64,000 nt of DNA from Pycnococcus provasolii (GCA_938743325.2 OW568885.1:372001-436000), one strand, 5' to 3'. Shown: positions 36,635-47,087, numbered from the stretch's first letter. A program made the numbers and translations. Notes: generated by a model from the letters alone, not told the origin.

Positions 36635-37081
36635 TACGTGACCCTCAGCTCGGGCGACTCGGAAACGGTCGCCGCGGCCTCTGCCGCGACTCAAGCTGAA
36701 TACTGGTCACAGCTCTTCGAACATGCATTTGGATCTCGACCGAAATCTCTCATAGCCACCGACAGTACGACTGCACGCAACTTGCTAACCAACCCAATGC
36801 ACACAACAGTGATGAAACACATTCGGACCAAGATGCTGTATGTTCGTGAGCTCATTGGCGCACACCGCCACCAGTTATTCCACATTCCGGGCAAGGACAA
36901 CCCGGCGGATATGATGACAAAACCTTTGGACGGCCGTACCATTCGACACCTTAAGCGACCGTTACGGTCGTGGGGTGGTGAGGTTGCTCGCGAGGACGCT
37001 AACACTGCCAAGCGAAACAGCACGACCTCAACGCTCGCGCCGACTCCAAAGCGTTTTCGGACCGCCAATGGCGGCCATTGA
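36635..37081 (+). mobile_element. Ty1/copia retrotransposon fragment (RNase H C-terminus), broken
   Basis: A plus-strand fragment ending at 37081. It carries the C-terminal RNase H of the copia polyprotein: SSGDSETVAAASAATQAEYW, IATDSTTARNLL, HIRTKMLYVRELI, and the family signature HIPGKDNPADMMTKPL. The rest of the polyprotein is missing; it is an incomplete fossil. The short tail after RNase H is basic. It lies between the two 71-bp repeats and inside the two 177-bp repeats. Confidence 0.82.
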
Positions 37082-37085
37082 CCTC

Positions 37086-37304
37086 GGCAGTTGGTGCTGC
37101 CAAATTTTGTTTTTGACCTCAGCAGTCGGAGCTGCTGATTTATCTTTTTGACCATGGCAGTCGGAGCCGCCATGTTTTCTTTTTGAATTCAGCAGTAGGA
37201 GCTGCTGTTTTATCTTTTTGGCCATGGCAGTCGGAGCTGCCGTGCCTTTCTTTTGAATAGTCAGACGGTCGGAGCCGTTCTGTACTTCTCGCAGTTGGTG
37301 CTGC
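37086..37304. repeat. Array of seven short hairpins, mostly 35-bp period
   Basis: Seven small palindromes with a 6-nt loop (tcggag, ttggtg or taggag), starting at 37086, 37121, 37156, 37191, 37226, 37265 and 37291. The first five are exactly 35 bp apart. Stems alternate between ggcag/ctgcc and agcag/ctgct, and the sixth is acgg/ccgt, so stem changes are mostly compensated. Spacers are T-rich (ttttgacc, ttttgaattc). The array lies directly downstream of the copia-type fragment. Confidence 0.8.
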
Positions 37305-37367
37305 AATGAGGAACGAAATTTTGTTGGCAGTTCACAGTGCACGCACGCCTTCGCACCACGGGGTGGT

Positions 37368-37438
37368 GTGTGGTGCAAACCCCCAGTTGGGGACTTGGGG
37401 CATGGCGCCAAGGCGGTGCAAACCCCTACTGGGGTCAT
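37368..37438. repeat. 71-bp perfect direct repeat, second copy
   Basis: Copy of 36564-36634. It is followed by a short tandem of gacgtggaagggtcat-type words to about 37480. Confidence 0.85.
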
Positions 37439-37659
37439 GACGTGGAAGGGTCATGACGTGGAAGGGCATGACGTGGAGGGAGATTTAGTTAGATCCCCTA
37501 GTCCTTGTCACCCCCCTTTTTCCCCTTCCCCGGGACCGGGACCTTTTCCCCTTAACTGTAACCGCCATTCCAACCGTTCACTACACCTTAACGTCAACTT
37601 TGCCGTCACAGTCCGACGTGTGTTCGACCTCCCACTACTCGTGTGTAGTGCGGCTGTTA

Positions 37660-37836
37660 GGTTGTTTGCGAAGCAAGCAACCAACAGCAAGAGTGGTTAC
37701 GCGCGCGCAGCCCTAAGGGAGAGGCCACCCGAGGGTCTCGAGAGGGGCCGTGACCCTCCTGGCGGCCGCCCAGAACCAGCGGCGCGAGCGACTCCCCCCA
37801 ATCAAAAACCCCAATTAAACAAGTAGAACTGAAGAT
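37660..37836. repeat. 177-bp direct repeat, right copy
   Basis: Nearly identical partner of 35787-35963. Immediately followed by a TTAGGG-type array. Confidence 0.75.
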
Positions 37837-37838
37837 TC

Positions 37839-37905
37839 GGGTTCGGGTTACGGTTACGGTTAGGGTTAGGGTTATTAGGGTTAGGGTTACGATTAGGGTT
37901 ACGTT
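37839..37905. repeat. Degenerate interstitial telomere-type array (TTAGGG on plus strand)
   Basis: Units gggtta, ggttac, gggttatta and cgattaggg, about 11 in total, with the G-rich strand on plus, opposite to most other arrays. It lies about 225 bp upstream of the sulfotransferase start. Confidence 0.85.
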
Positions 37906-38128
37906 TTGTTGTAACTTTTTGGAGAATTTTTTGTTGTTTTGGGATGTTCTTCGAAGAATGTTCTTTCTTCTCTGCGCCGTATATTTGATATTTGATATTT
38001 CGCATTTTTATCTGCCGTGTGCGTCGTCTTGTCTGTCTGTCGCCATAATATGTATATGTATGTACGTGTGTTGAACGTTCGTCATAGTCATAAGTGTCCG
38101 TCATAAGTGAAGTAAATAGTAGTACCAT

Positions 38129-39772
38129 ATGGCTGCTCACACCTTTAAGTCTCTTCGAAGGGTGTTTCTTGGGCGATTTGGTTTTGGAATGAGTCCATTT
38201 GGTCAGGGAGGGCATGGAAAGTCTTGGGCATGCATCTACCTCACTCTTCTGATTTCTCTCGCGTTATTGCTTTTGATTGTTGGACCGATACTTGTGCTTC
38301 TTCTGGTCCTCGACGTGTCGCACTCTTCTCACTCTACAGGACGATTTCAGACGTCGTCACTGCAGGAAGATCTCGCGTCAGCCGTGCTCTGGGCATCATC
38401 TCAGTCAGCCTCTGCCTCTGCCTCGACACTACAGAAAACTAGTACAGAAAATAGCATGCAGCATCCGACTCGATCACAGTTCGTTGCGTACGAGGACGAC
38501 GTCTTCCAAGTCAAATTACCTGTATTCTATAACGGACCAATCGTCATCGGAGGACTCGGAGGGAGTGGAACGAGAGCTGTCGCGAAAGCTATGGAGGCGA
38601 TGGGTGTGCACATGGGCGTCGCCGACCACCTCAACGGCGCGCTCGATAACGTGTGCACGTCACTCACGCTCAGAAACGTTTGCGTCAGGGAAGTCAACGA
38701 GGCGCTCGCGCAAGAAGTCAACGCCTTGAGCGAAACCAATGCGGCATACTCACTCGCACAGAAGGTGATTCGCGAGCTCGGGGATGGAAGCACGGCAAAC
38801 GCAGTGGCGTGGAGCGACGATCGCATCAATGCCGCGAACGATGAAGTGAGGCGATCAGCGAAGGCTGTGCTGGCATGGATCGCCGTGAGCTTTCTCGAAT
38901 ACTGGAGGCACTTCTCCGCGGAACATGCTGGACAACCAATACTAGGCGGAGCACATCGTCGCCGCAGAAGACACAAGTACCGTCGTGACTTTGGTCAAGA
39001 ACCTGATTCAGAAAGCCTGAGCCCGCGCCGTGGAGTGCGAAGACGTCGAGCACTCAGAGACGATGGAAAAATGTGGTTAGACCCGCGCAGTCCGCCAAAG
39101 GCGTACGGATTGAAAAATCCGTCTGCTATTTACCTCGTGCCCGCACTTGCGCGCCTCTTTCCGAACATGATATTCGTGCACGTTGTGCGTGACGGCCGGG
39201 ATTTCGCCATTGGCGGGAAGATGATGACGATGCATAGGCTCTGGCATACTGCCATGCTGGCGGCAGACCGTGAGCGCGATCCAGAGAGCTATCAACCTAG
39301 CGAGATTCCGGACATAGAAAGTCACTGTGGACTATCGTGTCATGCAAAGCGCGTGCTATTTTGGTCCGTCGCGAATGGCAATGCAAGCGTGGCTTGCGAA
39401 AACTTGCTCGAAAAGGACAGATGCATCACTGTTCGCACGGAGAGTCTCGCAGGCGTGAAGGATACGCGAGCGACGACAGCGAGCGAGACGTTCGACCGGC
39501 TCGCCCACATCGTTTCCTCGACGAGTGGGAAAAGTGACGAAAATGATGTACGCCGTCTTAAGTCTCTTGCCCGGGTCGCCGTTGCAATGCCGATTTTGCG
39601 CGGCACGACGACGGCGGCTGGCACGTTTGACCCGTGCCAGCACTACGGTGGCGCGAAGTGGATGCCTCATACTTATCCTACCGAGCGCGTGCACCTGTAC
39701 GAGGTTGGCAAGGCGTCTTTTGCACGTTTCCAGTACGCGCAGGAGGTTGGTCCTTGCACTGTATCGCCTTGA
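38129..39772 (+). CDS. Type II membrane sulfotransferase-family protein
   Basis: A 547-residue protein. A basic, Gly-rich head precedes a signal anchor at about residues 33-62 (YLTLLISLALLLLIVGPILV), giving a Golgi-type type II topology. The PAPS 5'-phosphosulfate loop is GGLGGSGTRAVAKAM at about 141-155, and the 3'-phosphate-binding segment is FVHVVRDGRDFA at about 349-360. These are the two hallmarks of the sulfotransferase fold. Between them lies an insertion rich in Arg/His (HRRRRRHKYRRD). The substrate is unknown; carbohydrate or protein-tyrosine sulfation in the Golgi is the usual role of membrane forms. It converges on the ankyrin gene with 101 bp between the stops. Confidence 0.85.
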   Translation: MAAHTFKSLRRVFLGRFGFGMSPFGQGGHGKSWACIYLTLLISLALLLLIVGPILVLLLVLDVSHSSHSTGRFQTSSLQEDLASAVLWASSQSASASASTLQKTSTENSMQHPTRSQFVAYEDDVFQVKLPVFYNGPIVIGGLGGSGTRAVAKAMEAMGVHMGVADHLNGALDNVCTSLTLRNVCVREVNEALAQEVNALSETNAAYSLAQKVIRELGDGSTANAVAWSDDRINAANDEVRRSAKAVLAWIAVSFLEYWRHFSAEHAGQPILGGAHRRRRRHKYRRDFGQEPDSESLSPRRGVRRRRALRDDGKMWLDPRSPPKAYGLKNPSAIYLVPALARLFPNMIFVHVVRDGRDFAIGGKMMTMHRLWHTAMLAADRERDPESYQPSEIPDIESHCGLSCHAKRVLFWSVANGNASVACENLLEKDRCITVRTESLAGVKDTRATTASETFDRLAHIVSSTSGKSDENDVRRLKSLARVAVAMPILRGTTTAAGTFDPCQHYGGAKWMPHTYPTERVHLYEVGKASFARFQYAQEVGPCTVSP

Positions 39773-39873
39773 CTCGTGCTCATCATGTATTTGCAGGCTA
39801 CTATAAACAACAATTATTAGTGTAACAATTTGTACGGACTACAATTCACTTCACAAGTATGTATACGCGTTCC

Positions 39874-40947
39874 TTATTTCGCGCCAGTGTCCACCAACGC
39901 TTTCGCGCAGTCGTCGTGTCCGTGATTGGCTGCGATTTGCGCGGGTGTTTCTCCGTCGTTGTTTGCGTGTTCAACATCTGCGCCAGAATCGACTAGAGCG
40001 CGAGCGCATTCAGTGTGGCCGCGTATGGCGGCGATGTGCAACGCGGTGTTGCCATCACCGTCCATCGCCGTAACGTCCGCACCGCTGCCAAGGAGGAACT
40101 TTAGGATGTCAAGGTATTTTCCATCCGCTGCAAAGTGCAAGGCTGTCCAATTATCCTCGTTCCTCGTTTCGAGCACCTCACTCGTCTCACTTTTCTCGAC
40201 GAGCAGACGCACGCACTCGTACTCTCCTTCACGAGCGGCAAGGTGCAACGGCAAGTCCCCGTCGTCGTCAGCTTGCGCAGTGTCTATCCCAGCGTCGATG
40301 AGCAAGCGCAGGCATTCAGTGTGCCCGTAGCACGCCGCGTCGTGTGCAGCGGTGCCTCCTGCGTTGTCTACCAACTCGAGGTCAGGGCCTGCGTCGAGGA
40401 CCAAGCGCAGGCACTCGACGTGACCTCTCCAGCACGATCGGTGCACGGTCGACCATCCGTTACCGTTCTGGTAGTCGACGTTCGCGCCGGCTTGAATGAG
40501 GAGACGCAGGACCTCCGTGTGCCCGTTCCGTGCCGCCTGGTGCGCGGGCGTATCTTCGTCCGCATCAGGCGTATCTTCGTCGTCGACGTTGGCGATGGCG
40601 TCGACTTCAGCCCCAGCTTCAAGAAGTTGGCGCACCCACGCGGTCCTTCCCTTCGCCGCCGCGAGGAAAAGTGCGGTTCGTCCTCCTCGGTAGACGCACT
40701 TGGCAAGTTCAGGCATCGCCTGTTTTGCTAATAGGCGGCACCCGCTAGAAAGCGTCATGATTCGCGCTAAAAAGGTGTACGACAGTCGATGTCTAGAAAT
40801 CATTTCCTGGAGGACCACACGGAGGGCCGACTCCGCCAATTGTGAGGACAAGGAGGACAAAGATGACGACGAGGACGGAGCCACCAAAGCCAGAGCCGAG
40901 CCAGGCGGAGCCAGAAGGCGAGCCTTACCATGAGGAGGAGAGGCCAT
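39874..40947 (-). CDS. Ankyrin-repeat protein
   Basis: A 357-residue protein with seven to eight ankyrin repeats from about residue 85 to the end (GGRTALFLAAAKGRTAWVRQ, EDTPAHQAARNGHTEVLRLL, GWSTVHRSCWRGHVECLRLV, GGTAAHDAACYGHTECLRLL, GDLPLHLAAREGEYECVRLL, NWTALHFAADGKYLDILKFL, GNTALHIAAIRGHTECARAL, GETPAQIAANHGHDDCAKAL). An acidic insertion (NVDDEDTPDAD) enlarges the first repeat. The N-terminal 80 residues are Ser-rich and then helical. Ankyrin repeats are protein-binding scaffolds; the partner is unknown. An internal Met (MISRHRLSYTFLA) is a possible alternative start. Confidence 0.87.
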   Translation of the reverse strand: MASPPHGKARLLAPPGSALALVAPSSSSSLSSLSSQLAESALRVVLQEMISRHRLSYTFLARIMTLSSGCRLLAKQAMPELAKCVYRGGRTALFLAAAKGRTAWVRQLLEAGAEVDAIANVDDEDTPDADEDTPAHQAARNGHTEVLRLLIQAGANVDYQNGNGWSTVHRSCWRGHVECLRLVLDAGPDLELVDNAGGTAAHDAACYGHTECLRLLIDAGIDTAQADDDGDLPLHLAAREGEYECVRLLVEKSETSEVLETRNEDNWTALHFAADGKYLDILKFLLGSGADVTAMDGDGNTALHIAAIRGHTECARALVDSGADVEHANNDGETPAQIAANHGHDDCAKALVDTGAK

Positions 40948-41475
40948 GAGGAGGCCACAAACACAAAATACAAGTGCGGCCGCAAAACAAAAACCAACAA
41001 AATGCCTTAAGGGCCGCCTGAACTAAAACTTAAGGTTTTAAAAGTGCTGGGACACCTTCTCACCTTCTGACACCTTACCTTCGCTGGGACACCTTCTGAG
41101 TTCTGACACCTTGACGCCAGTCTGCCTATCGTAGTCTGTCGTGCTTCTTCAAGGGCATCCTCAAGCCTCAAGGGTCCTCAACTCTTAAGAAGGCAACGGT
41201 CACACGCCGCACGCCGCAGTTCAGGCCACCTGGTGGTATGGCCACTCACTCGGGACCCAACCCCTAATAAACTTTAAGTCGCCCCTAAAGGTAATCCTTT
41301 TTAAGGTGTTGTTTACACTTTACCTTCGTTCGTTTTCTGGGGCCCATCAGGAGAGGCAGACACGCACTGTGCACACTTCCCCTAACCCTAACCCTAACCC
41401 TAACCCTAACCCCGACCTCGTGCTCGCCTCATCTCCCCACCCAACCTTTGACCTGAAGGAAGTGTTTTACAAGCC
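40948..41475. other. Divergent intergenic region
   Basis: No gene seen. Contains a local repeat of ctgggacaccttctgagttctgacacctt-like words (41047-41112) and a perfect CCCTAA array (41379-41411) that ends 64 bp before the next ATG. Confidence 0.5.
41379..41411. repeat. Perfect interstitial telomere-type array, CCCTAA
   Basis: Five and a half units on the plus strand, immediately upstream of the amino-acid permease start and probably within its promoter or 5' leader. Confidence 0.9.
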
Positions 41476-43218
41476 ATGCCGTCCTCACCGCGCACGCCGC
41501 CGCCGCAGCCGGCCAGAGCCATGGCGGCCCCGACACTTGGCCTCTCTGGTGCCCTACCTTCGCCTGCACTCGCCTTGCACCGCGTTGACTACGGGTCCAC
41601 CGCGTTGACCCCGGCCTTAGGGGCCTTTGGGGAGGGCCTGAGGGATGGGGGTGGTGTGAGAGCTCGGAGAGGCTCAACATCAGGCTCAACATCAGGCTTA
41701 GGACCATCAGGCGTTAAGAAAAGAAGCTCAGGTTGGATGTCGGCGTACGGAAGTCTTGTGAACTGCCTCGTGGGATCTGGGCTGCTCGTATTCCCGTCCG
41801 GATTTCAGGAGGGGGGCATCATCGCATCCTCCGTCGCCATCGCCGTCTTTGCCGCGTTCTGCGCATTCTCCGTCCGCCTGCTCGTGTGGTGCAGGCCGTT
41901 CCCAGGAGCGCGCTTCGACGATATCGCGCACGCCGCCTTTGGTGCTCCAGGGCGGGTCATTGCTGCCACCGCGGTGCTGTGCAGCCAGTTCGGATTTGCT
42001 ACGAGTTACTTCGTATTTGCAAGTCAGAACCTATCCGACGTAATCAAGACGCTAACGCACGGCCACACTCTTCCCACCGGACGGGTTATTCTTATGCTGT
42101 GGTGCCTTTGCGCGCTCCTGCAGCTCGTTCGACGCGTGGAGAGGCTGCAGTTCGTATCTGTTTTGAACGCTGTCGCCGTGTGCGGTGGCATGGCAACTAT
42201 CTTCGCAGACGGTATGATGCATCACCGCGACGACGTGCACGCGCCTTGGGACAAGCACGCGTACGGACCATGGATCAAAAAGAGATTTCCCGAGTTCTTC
42301 GGCATCGGCGCCTTCTCTTACTGCTGCCAGGCGGTTGTAGGAAGTCTCGAGGATGCTCTGCGACGCGCCGCGGTTGCGGACATGGTTCGTGCGCGCGTCC
42401 GCAAGACTGGTGGCCCGAACTCCGGTGGAACATTTGAGGCAGCATTCGAGGCATGGTGCAACGGATCGCCGCTTCGCACGCCGAGCCCGACGAAGCGACG
42501 CGGAGACGACTTGCCGGCATCGTCCTCGGCGACATCGCCGCCGCCTCCTTACGCGTACTCCATGGCGGAGGATCCAGAGAGCAATGGCGAAGCTCTTCCT
42601 CTTCTTGGCACGAGTCCTTGGCCGCTCGCCGTTGGCGCGAGCATCGCTGACGACCTTCCCTTCGGAGGCGCAGAGGTGAGCGCGCGTCGAGAGCTGATCC
42701 AGGTTGCGGACGCATCCGCCATCACGGTCACGATTTTGTACGTTGCATTTGGCGCGATTGGCTACATGTTCTACGGTGACAAGGTGGGGGAGAAGGAGAT
42801 CACCGAGCTGCTCTCCGACGAGACGCTTCGTGTTGGCGTGCAACTCATGCTCACAGCTGTCGTGCTATGCTCGATGCCCATCATGCTGATGCCATGCTGC
42901 GACATCCTGTGCCCAGAGCGCGTTGTCGGGCGGGCATGGCCGGTGACTCGCGCGCTCATCGTGGCTGCACCCGCGGCCGCCGCACTGAGCATTCCGTGTT
43001 TCAGCCAGGTCACCGCGCTGTCCGGTGCCATATTTAACTCGCTTTTATCGTTCCTGCTTCCCGCCGCTTGTGCGCTTGCACTTGAGGGCGGTCAGCAGGA
43101 CGGCTTGTCTCCCGGCGTGCGGATTGGATGTCTCGGTATGCTTTTGTTTGGCTTGGCTGGCGTGGCAACAGGCGCGGAGGTGATAATCGACCTGGTGAAT
43201 GGTAAGTGCCAGAGCTGA
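41476..43218 (+). CDS. Amino-acid permease of the AAAP (SLC36/SLC38-like) family
   Basis: A 580-residue protein with about eleven hydrophobic segments. After a polar 85-residue head the family start is clear: AYGSLVNCLVGSGLLVFPSGFQEGG, the first-helix signature of the auxin/amino-acid permease family, which co-transports amino acids with H+ or Na+. A long cytosolic-type insertion (about residues 300-410, Ser/Pro-rich, SPTKRRGDD) precedes ASAITVTILYVAFGAIGYMF and the last helices. The frame ends VNGKCQS at 43218. However, a GTAAGT donor lies at 43202 and a pyrimidine-rich acceptor ends at 43266, so a 65-nt intron could replace the last residues by a 17-residue tail ending at 43319. Substrate is not predictable. 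Confidence 0.87.
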   Translation: MPSSPRTPPPQPARAMAAPTLGLSGALPSPALALHRVDYGSTALTPALGAFGEGLRDGGGVRARRGSTSGSTSGLGPSGVKKRSSGWMSAYGSLVNCLVGSGLLVFPSGFQEGGIIASSVAIAVFAAFCAFSVRLLVWCRPFPGARFDDIAHAAFGAPGRVIAATAVLCSQFGFATSYFVFASQNLSDVIKTLTHGHTLPTGRVILMLWCLCALLQLVRRVERLQFVSVLNAVAVCGGMATIFADGMMHHRDDVHAPWDKHAYGPWIKKRFPEFFGIGAFSYCCQAVVGSLEDALRRAAVADMVRARVRKTGGPNSGGTFEAAFEAWCNGSPLRTPSPTKRRGDDLPASSSATSPPPPYAYSMAEDPESNGEALPLLGTSPWPLAVGASIADDLPFGGAEVSARRELIQVADASAITVTILYVAFGAIGYMFYGDKVGEKEITELLSDETLRVGVQLMLTAVVLCSMPIMLMPCCDILCPERVVGRAWPVTRALIVAAPAAAALSIPCFSQVTALSGAIFNSLLSFLLPAACALALEGGQQDGLSPGVRIGCLGMLLFGLAGVATGAEVIIDLVNGKCQS

Positions 43219-44285
43219 ATTCCGATTGCCGCAAGCATCTCTGTCGTTCCCTTTACCTTCGCGCAGGCAGATCGAGCTCTGCGCGTGATTCTATGCAAGT
43301 TGCATGTTGGTGGTCGTAGAGGCACCTTAAGCTTGTTTTGTAACTCTTCTCTTCGTAGCATCTTTCTTCTATCCGTGTGTGGCACTTCTGGCTGGGTTTT
43401 TTTCCCGGTGCGCATGTACCACTTCGCGACTTTTGGGAGCCACTCGTTCCTTATTCCATCTGTCGTTAAAGGGGTATGGAGAGGAGTCAGCCGATGATTA
43501 GCCCTAGCTGGGTCGCCCAAACCCTAACCTTACCGCCCACTTCTGCGGGTAGATGACAAAGGTGGTACAGGACTACAGGTGAAGGTTTAGACTAAGAGGG
43601 CCGGCTTGACCACCTTGACCACCTATTATCCTCTTTGTCTCTCTATGACAGGTGTGAGCCTGTGAGGTGTGGCCTTTGTGTGGCCTTAGAATGTGGCCTT
43701 TAAGGTGTTTCCCTCCCCCTTTTATAGGTACGGTACCACGATGGCACCCCCATCTCGCTTATGTATCCCTCGACGACGTGGATCAACGAGAAGAAGGAGA
43801 AGAAGAAGAAGCCGTTCCGGATGATATCGCGCTGACCGTGAAGTTCCTGCCCTTCCTCGTGAAGACCCACCGAGAACTCAGCACCTCTCTTTGGGAAATC
43901 TCGAACTGCCAATCCTGTACGAAGATGGACCAATCCTGTGGTGTAACAAGAGGTCAAGCTTTGTAGGGAAGAAGAACTCAAGAAGGTGGTATGAGTAGAC
44001 ATACAGGAAATAAATACTGTACGCGCAGAACAGCTCTTCACCAGCCATTCATCACAGCTCTTCATTGAAGTTCGCTTGAAGAGAGCACAGCACAGCACAG
44101 CACAGCGCCACAGCGGTTCAGTATTCTTACTGGTAAACTTACCTCCCGGATGCGTTGTTGGCGTTGGCACTGAGCGTTGAGCCCGCAGCCTACCGTAGCG
44201 CTCACTGATCCAGCTGCTTGAGCTTGACCAGTCCCGGTCAAGATTCGTGGACGGAGCGCCGCTGCCGAGGCCGAGGGGGGGGGGA

Positions 44286-44319
<34 letters not shown>

Positions 44320-44468
44320 GGCCGCGGCGAACCTGAGTTGTGAGCCGTGCGAGTGTGAGTGTGCTTGCTTGCGCGCTGCCTTGCTTGCGCGCTGCCTGCT
44401 CGCGCTGACGGCTGTGCGTGCCGACACGTGCTAGAAGCTATTGTTGGCGCAACACAGACGGACGGAAC
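43219..44468. other. Intergenic region upstream of K+ channel gene
   Basis: About 1.25 kb. May include a short second exon of the permease (43267-43319). An acidic open stretch near 43760-43960 (DDVDQREEGEEEE) has no recognisable homology and no clear gene structure. A cacag repeat lies at 44087-44106, and a long G run (44274-44317) sits 150 bp before the channel start. Confidence 0.4.
44274..44317. repeat. Poly-G tract with isolated A residues
   Basis: About 44 nt, nearly all G, including a run of about 30 uninterrupted G. Strong G-quadruplex potential. The exact length may be a sequencing or assembly artefact. Confidence 0.85.
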
Positions 44469-44771
44469 ATGGCGGGCCCAGAGGAGAAGGTCAACAACGA
44501 CTGGTCGGCGGTGGGCAAGCTGTTTGAACCAAACCCAAACCGCGTGTCGCCACTACCGTACGATACCCCCTACGATGATACAGAAGTTGTAGGGATAAAA
44601 GACTCGCTCGAGAACGGTGGCGATGTACCACCGACAGACGAGAAAGCGGATGTTGGCGCCGTTCATGCGCCCGCTCCGGTGGATGAAGAAGAACAAGGCA
44701 ACAAGCCGAAGAAGAAAGTATTGTGGGCCAGTGTGTCGCGACAAAGCTCTACGACGAACAATGACGACGGC

Positions 44772-44803
<32 letters not shown>

Positions 44804-47087
44804 TAATAGCGACTACAACAGTGACGACGACGAAAAATACCACTACTTCGAAGATGGAAGACGAGTTCTCAAGTCCAGGATGCGTGCGCGCTCCGTATTT
44901 GCCGGGCTGAACTTCGTCGGGATCTTACGCAAAGACTTGGAGGAGACGTACAAGCTCTTCGGCCACCACGAGGAAAGCACGAAGTCCGGTCACAAGCAAG
45001 AAGCGCACCCGCACGACCACAGCAATGAACATGCGATGCCTTGGTATATCTTCAAGCCGGACACGCTCTTCCGCCGCGTCTGGGACATTACGCAGGCGTT
45101 CGTGCTCCTGTACTTGGCAATCGTGGTGCCGCTGCGCGTGGGATACGACGTCGCGCCGAAGGGGTTCGCGTTCGCGGTTGAGTTTTTCGTGGACCTGTAC
45201 TTCTACATCGACATCTTGCTCAACTTCATCACTGCCATCGAGAATGCCGACACGGGCGAGGTGATTTCCGACACGCGCACCATCAGAGCGCAGTACATGC
45301 GCTCGTGGTTCGCGATCGACGTGTTGGCGTGCCTCCCCATCGACCTCGCGATCAACATCAAGCAGGGCACCTTCGTCTGCTCCTGGTCGTCGTGCGATGG
45401 CAAGAAGGTTGACAGCAGCGCGAGCCTCGTGCGCATCATCCGCATCCTCCGCCTCACGCGCCTCTTCAAGCTCCTCCGCCTAACGCGCATGCGCCGGCTC
45501 TTCGAGCGGTACCAGAACGACCTCTTCCAACTCCTGCCCATCATCTCGATTTTCCGCCACGTGTTCATCCTCATGTTTCTCGGCCACTTCTTCGGGTGCT
45601 TCTTCTACTACTTCAGCTCGCCCGACTACTGGACGGAGTCCGAAACGGAGCTCATCAATAGCGGCGTGAAGTACGAGTGGATCAAGGGAATGTTCGGCGG
45701 GACTGACATGGTGAATGAACATGCGACGGAGGCGACGTGCTCGTTCCCGTACAGCTGGAACGCGGACGAAACACGCGAGCTTGGAGGTGAGTGCCGAACA
45801 TTGTATGGCCTAATGGATCGCTACGTCGCGAGCATATACTGGGCCTTCACCACCATGACGACGGTCGGGTACGGCGATATATCCGCAAGTACGCAAGGGG
45901 AACGAGTGTTTGCCATCATCGGTATGATTGCTGGCGGTATCGTCTTCTCCGAGATCATTTCGAATATGAGCCATGTCATTGCGCAGCTCGATAGTACGCG
46001 TGCGAAATATAAGGCTCACATCGAGCAAGTTCAGGCATTTATCCGCGACCACAACCTGCCATCTGCGACGCGATTGGCTCTGCTGGCCTTCTTCCGGCGA
46101 CAGGAGGTGAGATCGTACGACAGCAAGACGCTGCTAAGCGAAGTGCCCGTTGGGCTACGCAAGGACATTCTCGTGCACATGTACGCCGACCTTACTGCAA
46201 AATGCCCGCTCCTCGCAGGCCAAAACGTCGATTCGGCTTACATCACGGACGTCTGTGATGTGCTTTATCCATACAATTGCACGGCGAATACCTACATATA
46301 TAACAGGGGAGAGATTGGGTCGGATGTGTTCATCATGAAGCATGGTCTTGCGTTTGTGCTGGACATTGATCGTGAGAAGCGCCTAGGTAAGCTCACGTCT
46401 GGCGACGTGTTTGGCGAGACGGCGCTCCTCTCGTCGATGTTGAAGAACTACTACTTTTCGCTCGAAAAGGTGAGAAGGCAGGAGAATGTCAAAAGCATGA
46501 CACCCTGCTCAATGCTGCGCATGTCTGGCAAGGATGTGGCGGAGCTGCTGAAAAAGCACGACACGTTCCGCCTTAAGATTGACACAATCTATCGCGTGAA
46601 CAGCGTTCGCTTTGAAAGCAAGTTATCTGGACTGCTTCAGAAGAGTCTCAAAACAATGTTCAACTACGGCGGTCACGATGCCGCGTCGCAATTCAGGATG
46701 CTAGGTAGACAGGTGCGCAATCATTGTGTCGAGGCAGCCGCAGCTGGTCAGGGCTTGTCAGACTGGTACGATCCGGATGAGGCGAAAGAGACGAATCGGC
46801 TGCGTAGTCAGCGGCTGCATCACCCGAGTCACGTGAATCCATTTGACCACCTCGAGATTCGCTACATGATTTCTGATGTCGCACGCAACCTCAAATCGCT
46901 AAAGTCGGAGGTGAAGAACTTGAATGGAATGTACAACCACATTCAGATGCTGAGGACGGAGCGCAAGGCGAATTTCACGGAGCGCAAAGCAAGTTCGAAG
47001 CATTTAACCGCCGGGTTAAGCCCTCAGGGGGGGAGAGGGGAAACTCCTCCTGGAAAAAACTTAAGCGACGAAGACGGAACCGCTTAA
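44469..47087 (+). CDS. Voltage-gated K+ channel with cyclic-nucleotide-binding domain (EAG/CNG superfamily)
   Basis: An 872-residue protein from the ATG at 44469 (MAGPEEKVNND). The N-terminal 190 residues are cytosolic and acidic with an Asp run. S1 begins near residue 203 (ITQAFVLLYLAIVVPLRVGY). S4 is strongly basic (LVRIIRILRLTRLFKLLRLT, about 320-340), the voltage sensor. The pore helix and filter are YWAFTTMTTVGYGD (about 457-470), and TVGYGD predicts K+ selectivity. S6 and a C-linker follow (FRRQEVRSYDSKTLLSEVPV), then a cyclic-nucleotide-binding fold (IYNRGEIGSDVFIMKHGLAF, GKLTSGDVFGETALLSS). The phosphate-binding cassette has FGETALL but lacks the usual following Arg, so nucleotide binding is uncertain. 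There is no ankyrin domain, unlike plant AKT channels. Located in the plasma or flagellar membrane; which one is unknown. Confidence 0.92.

Noticed and set aside
43667-43966. Acidic 99-residue open frame
   Set aside because: No homology, no plausible promoter or partner exon, and in a repeat-rich intergenic stretch; left as unassigned.
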